Shown: positions 1 through 9,700 of the stretch, piece after piece
How positions within the stretch are numbered: position 1 is the first letter of the stretch
Layout: each line of letters opens with the position of its first letter
Source: Phoronis ovalis
Taxonomy: Eukaryota; Phoronida; Phoronidae
DNA length: 11,680 bases
Direction of reading: 5' to 3'
NCBI GenBank assembly: GCA_028565635.1
Contig: JAOXYB010051179.1
Span: 1-11,680, forward strand
Translations under genes and position numbers: made by a program
Notes under the pieces: generated by a model
The model's input: only the letters and a program-made list of their open reading frames with translations
Told to the model about the DNA's origin: nothing
The model's database searches: none

Positions 1-733
1 AATCCCTCCTCCAAAAGAGCCAAGTAAGAACGATCCCTCTCCTTGTCACTTACTGAACTTCAAATTCTTTCTGCTACCTTAAAATACTAACTGAAGCTAA
101 TTAATAAAATATGTTACCCGAAACCTCTCAATCTATTTGAAAATGCAAACAAAACTAAATCAAACAATAAGTAGCACTAGCAATCAGATCATAACAAAGT
201 ATGAGAAACTTATGGAGCAATGCATATCATTATAAAATGTTAACATATGCTAAATAGATGAGTGACTAAAAAATAATAAGAATGAAAACAAATACACAAG
301 CAACAGAATTCAATTAACTACTAACAAAACAACCAATGCCAGAAAAAATACAAAATAAAGAAGAATATATTATATTAATGATAAAATTTATCTTATTTAA
401 TGTACCAATTAGGAATTGCAAAGAAAATCATAAGAGAAGCTTCAACAAACTGTTAAAAAAAAGCATGCGGATGTTCAGAAAAAAAGCATTACTTTTTGGA
501 GATGAAGCAGTAGCTGAATAGATGAAATAATAGTATCAGTAGTTTTCTAAGCACCAAATAAATGTAAGTTGAGTAGAATCTCTTTACAGAGGTTGACATG
601 CTATTAAATAAGATAAATGAGAGATAAGCTTTAAGAATAACAAGCCCAAGCACTGTCCTTCATGCTTTGAGAAGACCTGCAATATCCAGTGACCATTATT
701 AAAGTCACAGAGAGGCTCTGGGTAACTACTTAC
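1..733 (-). other. Start of intron 15 (incomplete)
   Basis: It begins with GTAAGT at 733 and runs to the window edge. I found no convincing exon. A 24-base AAG-to-GTAAGT interval at 54-77 has compatible phase but no pyrimidine tract. The plus-strand ORF at 336-521 is lysine- and asparagine-rich as expected from AT-rich non-coding sequence, and I do not call it a gene. Confidence 0.6.
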
Positions 734-796
734 CTTCTTTGTTTTGTTGTATTTCCAAAGAGTTAGATCGTTTAATGGGAGCAACTGGACGTACTG
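734..796 (-). CDS. ADD1: Adducin coding exon 15 (symmetric tail exon, last in window)
   Basis: The 63 bases (phase 1-1) add 21 residues: [20 protein letters not shown], then E and a split Gly. The acceptor is GTATTTTAG and the donor is a consensus [14 protein letters not shown] looks like a basophilic kinase site. Frame, phase and the donor fit, but there is no homology I can recall for this stretch, so confidence is moderate. The following exon, presumably leading to the basic C-terminus, is outside the window. Confidence 0.6.
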
Positions 797-3700
797 CTAA
801 AATACACAATTCATGCTGTATATTCTACATACCTACTGTCAAAGTAGCCATTAATGTCCATTCAATAACTGGTGAAGTAATCTACATTCATATAATACCA
901 GCACTCACCAATGAATATTGCATAAATTGCTCTGTATGAAGATGACCGAACTGCTGATCTAACTTGGTGATTCCTGGTTATATATCTGATATTATTAGAA
1001 CCTCCAGTACAATATATTTTGTATAATTTACTATTTTCATAGTGCTCTCACTGTAATTCACATAAACAATATCTACAAGATAGTATGATTTATTCAACAC
1101 AAACGTCTTGAAAGTTGCTTGTCACAAACACTTTCTAGTAGTATCACTATACGGTGGAACCAACAACCACTTATCGTACCTAGAAACTTAGTTACCTGTC
1201 CCATGCCTGTTTACTGCATAAATCATTTTACGCTTTAGTTAATAGTACATGTCTCAAAATCAGTCGACAAATTTCCAAAGGGCAAAAGATAGAAAAATAG
1301 TGTCAATTTTGGCTGAAGAAACTTCTTAAATATCATGTTTTCTTATTTTTCTTTCAAATTATATTCACTTCCCAAAACAAATCCACATACATATGACCAA
1401 AATGTTATTTTACAAGTCACATTTTTTTAGAATATATGGTCTGTGTTTTCTGGTCTTGAGAAGCATATACAATTAAACACAGGAAGCTGCCAAAATATAC
1501 TTCGCTCATACACAAAGGCTAATCATGCAATTCTGGTACAACATGCAGACATCATAAAAGTAATAAACAGAATGTTAGGCATTTAAAGCTGAAGCGCAAA
1601 TTCTTCATACTTCACAGTCATACATATTTAAGTTATTAACTTTGTCTAATATTATTTCCACATTGAAATTAATAGATTCAACCTTTTATCAGCAAGTGTA
1701 GTTAAGTAATTTTGCATTGTAATTTTGTGTTTTTATTAAGAATAAAATGTTGTGTTTTTGTTAAATTATAAAAAGAACCATGATAGAAAGCGTTTAAAAA
1801 AAATAATTCCAGATTTATATGGTTTAAGAGTGTCGCTGCATTGTCAGAGTTATCAAACAGAGCTCGTAATTATAACAAGAAGCTGTTTTGGTTATAGTTA
1901 AGCTTGTTAACTCATGTTTTACCCACCAGGTGTACTCGTGGCACTGGGATCATCCAGTACATCATCAATATTTGTTTCCTTACTCGATGAAAGTCTTCCT
2001 GATCGACGTGCTAGAGGATTAAGAATTTTCAACTTTATGTAAACTCAAATATTTTACATTGCCACAGTTTTAATTAAGTATGATGACTCATATTATTATT
2101 TAGGTTGAAATACGCGCAAGTCCACATTTCATTGATGTGAATTGCCTTACGCTACTCGAGAATCTTCATTTTTGCAGTTACTCCATATCAGCATAACGGA
2201 ATGTTGAGATATATTTTTTGTAAAAAAATTATTAGTTTACCCAAAGTTATATGTTCGCACATATAGATGTTAGTAAAAAGCCACAGCACTCACAATACTG
2301 CAAGATGAAACTAAAGCGTGAAGCTTCCCGTACCCTTAGCGTGTTTTTTAACTACTGCTCACACAATAGAGTCTTCTCAAGGATGGCTGTTCCAAACTCC
2401 CCCCTATACCTTCAAGTGCAAACCAAGCACGCATTCAATAGAAATTATCAAAATTTAAAATAACGGTATAATATACAATAAAGTACTCTTATAATTTCTT
2501 TTTCTATAATTTCGTTTCCTGATTTTTTAAAGTCAGATGTGCTTTATTTGTAGTGTTATTGAAGGGTAATTTGCACCTGTATTAAACAAGCAGTAGGGAG
2601 TAAAGCAATTGATGGAATAGCTGTGAGAAGACTCTTATAAATAAAGCTATCTCCACAAATGTTGGAAACTCCTAACAGGACAACACTCTATTTAGCGCAT
2701 AAGGAATAAAATTAAAGTTTGCAATGTTGTCATGGATATTAGTTTTGCAAAAATCTCTAAACATGAAATTTATTAATTCATTTAGAACTTTTTAAAATGA
2801 TACTATTTTAAGTAGCAACATTTAGAAAATACTAAGTTATTTGATGCAATCTGCAGAAAAGTTATATACCCAGCAAACAACACAAGATGGGACTCCTTAC
2901 CTGGTGTTGTCTGTGTAGGTTCAGGGAGAATGTCATCAACAGATGTCTCCACGGGTTGCCTTCGAACTTAAAATATAACATGCGGTCAATACACACACAT
3001 GCCAACTCAAAACAAACTTATGTACATGTAAGTATAACTGAACTAAATAAAACTACATGTACTACGACGTTAGTTCTAACAAGTCATGTTGGTACTCTTA
3101 GAATTCCTCGTCTAAAAGTGACAAACTACAAAATGTGCCTTGATTAGCTGTAAAAACCTTTTGACTATATCTGTTTCAAGTTCTGTGAGACAATTGTCCT
3201 AAAGGGTCCTGAAGGTGGCAAGTGACTAACAACAGAGTGCAAAATTAGAATCGACAAACTCAATTCTTAAATTGTACATTTCGCATTACGTTACCTGGTG
3301 TTTCATTGAATGAAGGTTGTTCAGTTGATTCATCTAGGCCACCATCCCCTGCAACATATTGAGATAAACTATGTTCAGAAAGAGTCTAATCTTTTATCTC
3401 AACATGCAGTGATATGCCAAACTGACGTTGTTCACAAATTCATCTCTGGCATCCAATCAGATTTGATGGGTCTTCTAAAGTGGCACATATGAATTTGCAA
3501 AACCAGTTGAAACTCAAACTCAATACAAGATTAGCAGATCAGATATTTTCTTACACTGAAGCCATGAACATCTTGGACAAACAAGAGAAACGGTAATACA
3601 TGATAATACAGCTAAAATGATCATACTCATTAATATCATATGTCTCTTATAGAACCAAATTTTTTAATTCTTAAAACTTTATTCGGTATTATACCTTGCC

Positions 3701-6700
3701 CTCGTTGTTTACGATCTACTTCAGCTTTGTATGCTTCAATTTCATCTGGCGTCATGTTATCAAATGGATTCTGTGCGTAAGTCTGTTTATAAACAGTAGC
3801 ATTATGCTGATGTTCACGTTTAATAATTCCTTTAGATACAGCACCAACTACCACTACAGTATCTGTAGTTCCGCTCTTTTCCGCATCTTTCATTCTGGCT
3901 GCCTCGTCCCATGTAACACCAGTTAAGACTTTAGATTCAGGGCCTGCAGATTTCTTGCTTTCATAATAACTCTTTTTAATCTGAAAATAAATTGGACAGC
4001 AGAATAAACATATTTGTCACCTTTAATATACCGTCAAGAGACGACATACCATGTGAATCAATACCCTATATACCAAATTCAAATTTGTATCATAGTGCAT
4101 TCCATACGACAAAGATAAAACAATAGTTCTTTAAGAATATTTCCTTTTACATTTACTTAACAACATTGGATCAGTTTCGAATTAAATTTTCAACCCAACT
4201 TCGTTTTTACACACTGAAAGTTGACACCACCTTGAAACATGTCTGCAACGAGTGATATGTAAATAAATTAATCTTATGTGACAAATTGCAGTAGTACCAA
4301 TTTGATGTAGTTGAAAACGTATCCAAAATAAACATCAGCTTACTAGTTTTGTTTTCTCTTTGAGCTCTTTTGGGTTGTCACCTTGAGGACAGAAGTAGTT
4401 GGGATCTTCTGTAGCTATGGGCTGCGGTGGTTTACCACTTTCATCTTTTACCCACTGAAAAAACACATATGTCACATCGTGTGAACAAAAAAAGTCCAGT
4501 TATTTTACTGTTAAGTGAAACTTACATAGTCTTTTCCCTGCCTATACAAGGGTTGCAAAAAATGCTAGCTATTAATGAAACAAATAGTCCAAAATCATGG
4601 TAGATCAAGAACTAAGATTTGAAAATCTTATAGAAATAAAATGTTTTTTTTTCTCGTAACATGCTACAAAATACCACGGAAGAAATAAGAAACTGTGTGC
4701 AGGATCGAGTGGTCTGGTGGTCTCCTGTTCCGCAGCCAAGCAATGACTATGATGATGCTACATAATATACTTAACAGTTGCCACATTCATTATTAAAACT
4801 ATATGCCTAGAATTGATACCTTTGCGTATTTCTTTGGCGTGTCTGTGCCCACTTCACTGACTTCATGTTTAGTGTAAGCACTCGGGGTGTTAATCCAATG
4901 CTGCTTATGTATTTTCTTCGCTTTTTCTTTAGCATCTTTTATGGGGGAGCTGTAAGATAAGGAAGCATAAGGAACCAAATACATTCTCTATGTATTCATC
5001 CATATGTACAAGCCACAATAAAAATGCTTTAAATTTTATGGGTTAAACCTGGGATGGTATGGTGTGTATTTTGTCAAGGAGACACACCTTGCAGAATACT
5101 TTTCATCCAAAAGTCAGCAATGTTTTCTTTCATTAGCTGCACTACCTGTATTCAGATGCATTGTGTTGTGTACTAAACAAATGTGTTGACAGAACCTCAA
5201 TTTGTTCATACTAAAAACAGCTAGTACATTATATATTACATGTCTATAGCGGCTACAAGTATGTGTAATGCAACTGCAGCAAATGTGTTACAATATAAAG
5301 CATTATATGGTCAATAATTGTGCTAGTATCATCATTACATTTTAAAACAAAAGCTTGTCATTGATAAATTCAACTGATAGGAAGACACTTAATGTAAGTC
5401 GTGAGAAGTTAAACTGCAGGTGTTTGAAATCATATTTTATGCAATTTTACACATTTACTTGCCCAGGACATGAGTTTACAGAAGAGTCGCTGACAAAAAA
5501 AAAAAACAATTTGTCAAGTGTATGTTACAAAACTGGCAAGTGGAATTTCAAAATCATTTGGTATGCTGAAGGACTTTATAATGTTAGCTGTTAACTACAA
5601 ACTATTCCATTCCCATATGAACAAATCAGACATGAAATCCATATTTCTAAATATGGAGAAAAAAAATTCTCAAGCAATGTTTTGGGGATGAAAAAGCTAG
5701 AAACTGTAAAATGCTCTTTTAAAAAGTGCTAATATTAAGGATATCTTAATCCTATATTATTATAATTATAATGACAATCTTTATCAAATAGCAAAAAAAT
5801 TTAATATGTAACTTACCCAGTTTCATCATCATACATCTGAGTGAAGGAAGATGAGAACGGTGGCACTTCCACCTCGCTACCCATACGTTCTCTCTGTGGT
5901 CTAGGTCGTCGAATCATTGGTTGACGGTAGATATGTCCAGTTCTGAAGCCCTGTGCAAACAGAAACATTGCAAATCACACAACCTCCAAGACTGGATGTA
6001 GGAAAACATGTTTAATATAACACTAGGAAACTTATTATTACACATACACTGCCATGCATTTTGCAGAAAGTGGCAACATGACAAATGGAGCTCATAATTG
6101 GTCATTAGCAATACTAAACTTTAGTGGATCTGGGGCTAAGCTTCTCCACATATTTATGCAATATCTGCAATGTTCTACTAATTGAAATACACTGCTTATA
6201 ATGTGCAATTTTCCTCGTAAAGCGCTTCAAATTATGCCACTTATGATTACAAAACTTCTGAAGACATTAATTTCACTTACAGAATTATCTAAAACCCTCA
6301 TGTGTGCTTCAAACTCCAGTTCTCCTACTCGCCACTTTATTCCATCACCTCCAGTATTTACACCTCCGCCACCTTTGCTACCAACTTGAAAAGTTCTCTT
6401 TTGGGCTTCCTCGTCAATTTTAACTAAATTGTCTAATCCAAGAGGTGCCAAACGAATCTGAAAAGTATGACAACGAAGAACATGAAATTTGAGCATCTGG
6501 CATTCTAATAATTGACGATGATGACAACAACAGTGATTACCCCTCAACCATCACAATACAAGCTGAACTAGTAATTTTGCAATCAAAATACTTATGAGTT
6601 AACCGATAGCTTTGATAGGATAACAAGCACCGCCATTCTTAAGCTTTAGTGCACTTTTCAATGTTCTATTGAAATTTAACGCATGTATGTTCGAAAGCAC

Positions 6701-9700
6701 AATCAACCGTCAACTACTGTTTAATGACGAAGTTTGCCAAGGATAAGCAAAGCACACATAACGTATTGCAACTAATTGGGAGAATTATACCTGTGTTTCA
6801 CAAGCTGCCATAAAGTTCGTAGTGTAATGAAAAGCTTCATCTACTGTTTCGCCCAGACACAGAACACCATGGTTACGTAGTATTAAAACCTAAACAAACA
6901 CAGTACAAGCTAAACACATGATACCATACATTTAAAAACATACTGGTATTGGTAAAGTCAAGATAACTGAGCCATTTATTATTTTTTTAACTTGCCAAAC
7001 TAAACTGGAAATGATCTGGTTAACATTAATAGGACTTTAACTTTCCAAGATTGAGTTAAACTTTGATATGCTTATTTTTTTTTTATGCAACTAATACAAC
7101 ATAATTTTATACAAAGCAAACCTTGTTTATAGGTCCTAGGTTTCTGGCAAGTTTATCTTTTTCTTCCTCAGTAACAACAATTCCTTCATAGTCATGGTAA
7201 CTAATTTCTCCACAGATAGCGGCCTCTTGTGAGATTGGTAACAGTCCGCATTTCATAGATGACACCTGCATTACAGATAAATCAGGGTTATAAAAAATGC
7301 ACTACTGTAACAAACAAACTAACATTCCTCTAAACCTGTGATAACATTTGCTTTTACGATTTGTATGATTATATATTTTCATTGGTACGCATTTAGTTGT
7401 TTATTCCACTTAGTCCCATCATGCTAGTTTGTCTTTGCCCTAGCTTGATGCATGTGATAGCTATTTTATGAAAGCCAAAGAAACAGGGCAACTACTTCAA
7501 ACACAATTATGAGCACTTGGCTGACATAAATGTACAATTTTTCCACAACAAGAGATGTCCAAAAAATTAAATTCGCTGCAAAATTTAACTATGCAGACAA
7601 AACAATGGTATTAAAAAACTCACTGCTGCTGCAGCTGCTGTATGAAGATGAATAATACAGCGTATGTCCGGTCGAGCAGCGTGGACAGCACCATGAATCA
7701 AGAAGCCAGACTTATTGACACCTAGCACTGTGTTTCCATTATCTATGATATCACCTTGCATATTTATCTTAAGAAGGCTCGCAGCTGTGACTTCATGATA
7801 CATCAAACCAAAGGGGTTGATCAGGAAATGTTCTTCCTCACGGTTTATGCGAACCTGAGATTGATTCGAAACAATTATAAACTGTTCAGATGACATATTT
7901 AATTTTTCTTACGCAAACAAGCCAATACAGATAGTGTAACTAATTTCAGACTGGAGATTGCATGCAGCATATTTGTATCATATCTTCAACACACTTTATT
8001 TGGAATGAAATGAAAAAAGTTGTTAATCTAACTGGCATAAATTAGTTAATAAACCTACAATGACAAAATAAAATCAGCTTCATCTATTTACTTATAGGAA
8101 AGTGTTAACCTCCCGTGGACGATGACAAATCAGAAATACTAACCATCAATCAACTTACCTTCAATCAAAAATTAAAATATGCTTCCACTACTTAATGTAA
8201 AGAACAAATCGCACACTAGATTAAACAATATAGACTTTCATTTCTTCAATTCCGAGTTTTTAATACCTTATTTTGAAAAATATCAAAATATTATATTAGT
8301 TTCCTACCAATTATGTACCTATGCAATTCCTTTACTTACCGAGATATGATTGTAGATGCCTTGAGACCAACCAAACAGGTCAATGAGTCTGTACAATGAA
8401 GCGAGTTTACAACGCAGTATTTTTTCCCCCTTTGTATAATTAATGGAATCTGTACCTCTAATATCTGCTACAGGGATAATTGGAGTAGAAACTGCAAAAT
8501 AAAGTGTGTCCAGCATAACAGTACAGCCAGGTAGATTGAGTTTGTTATTCTCCAACTGCTGACACTACATGATTATAATAGCATACTTAGGGGAAACATT
8601 AATTATACATTAGGATGAACATTGCCACATAACATTAAAAAAGTTCCCGATAGTAAGCAATAGCTTTAGATGTACACTGTCAAAGACGCAGTGACGAGCT
8701 GGCCATGTTGCTGTAACAAGACCTGCGCTGTGAAGCATTATTAGATAGTCCTATTTTTGAACCTACATTTAAAGAGACAGCTACCAGCAACTCAAGTCTA
8801 TATAGTATTATAATTAGGCCTAAGTACACCATAGCACTAGGCTTTGTTAACACTACATTCAAATGTAGTACTGTAATATTAATGCACATATTTGTTTCGT
8901 TTTTTGGGGACCTGGCATTTTAATTTTGGGTGTTTTGTAATGTTAACATGTTGTTCTTTCCGACTAAAGCAATAAAATTCAAGAGATCATTACAATTTTT
9001 TAGAAATCGGAATAGTGCGATTCATGGGTAGACTTTCTTCTAGTATTGTTAAGACTGCACGAAAAATTAACTGCTAATGTATGAAAGGATGTATTATGAA
9101 GATATAACAGTTTGGGGAAGGTTGCTCCATTTTATAGCTGCACTTATGACCATAAGATTAGGTTGCTAGTATTTTATACTTTTTATTATGACTTGGCATG
9201 CAAAGGTATGAACAAAGTGGACCCAAAGCACTTTCCTGAACAACATAACAAAGTTGAGCTCAGAACACATCCATGAGAAACACTAAAGTTGAGCTCGGGC
9301 ACATTCATCCAGAAACATTGTAAAGTGGAACTCAAGAGCACACTCATGAACAACATTGTAAAGTAGAACTCAGAGCACATCCATAAGCAACACTGTAAAG
9401 TGGAGCTCAGAGCACATACATGAGCAACATTGTAAATTGGAGTTCAGAGCAAATCCATGAGCACCAGAGCTTGCCAGATGGTGATTTCGCAAAACTTTTT
9501 CTGCGGTATGAATTAACTCATGTTTCTAGTAATGATTTTACTTATACCAGCAATATATACTCACATTTAGTTCTTCCATACACACTCGACTGATTCAAAC
9601 GGGCCTGAGGAATTAATAACTCTGACAGCTGTTGTAATGCTAGGAGACTTGCTGGGTTAGGTCCCTGTTTACACTGATCATCTACAATATTTTCTAATTC

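Noticed and set aside
54-77. 24-base AAG-to-GTAAGT interval as a further tail microexon (or the same acceptor read on to a TGA)
   Set aside because: Phase fits but there is no pyrimidine tract or homology; too weak to call.
336-521. Plus-strand 61-residue ORF
   Set aside because: Lys/Asn/Ile-rich composition typical of AT-rich non-coding sequence, no domain, and no promoter or splice context.
640-680. TTGCAG acceptor shortly after exon 15 leading to a stop within five codons, as a terminal exon
   Set aside because: Would need an intron of only about 56 bases and gives a tail with none of the expected basic residues.
843-878. 36-base CAG-to-GTATG interval in intron 14, phase 1-1
   Set aside because: Encodes a hydrophobic stretch and lies too close to exon 15's acceptor; probably chance.
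903-946. Interval between CAG and GTGAGT in intron 14, phase 1-1
   Set aside because: No pyrimidine tract, and the encoded peptide is hydrophobic, unlike an adducin tail.
2251-2463. Plus-strand 70-residue ORF in intron 13
   Set aside because: No recognisable motif and lies within an intron of the opposite-strand gene; likely chance.
2369-2634. 11-base inverted repeat about 245 bp apart, as transposon ends
   Set aside because: Arms too short and similarity fades outside them; no target duplication.
2887-3147. Plus-strand 86-residue ORF
   Set aside because: Antisense to exon 13 and intron 12; no protein-like features.
3696-3926. Plus-strand 76-residue ORF
   Set aside because: Shadow of adducin exon 11 on the opposite strand.
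5355-5594. Plus-strand 79-residue ORF in intron 8
   Set aside because: No domain or splice logic; spans an A homopolymer; chance ORF.
8680-8889. Minus-strand 69-residue ORF in intron 2
   Set aside because: Would need to be an extra exon between conserved exons 2 and 3, which already join in frame; no flanking splice sites of matching phase seen.
9186-9380. Minus-strand 64-residue Cys/Leu/Ser-rich ORF
   Set aside because: Generated by the tandem repeat; its repeated peptide pattern follows the repeat units.
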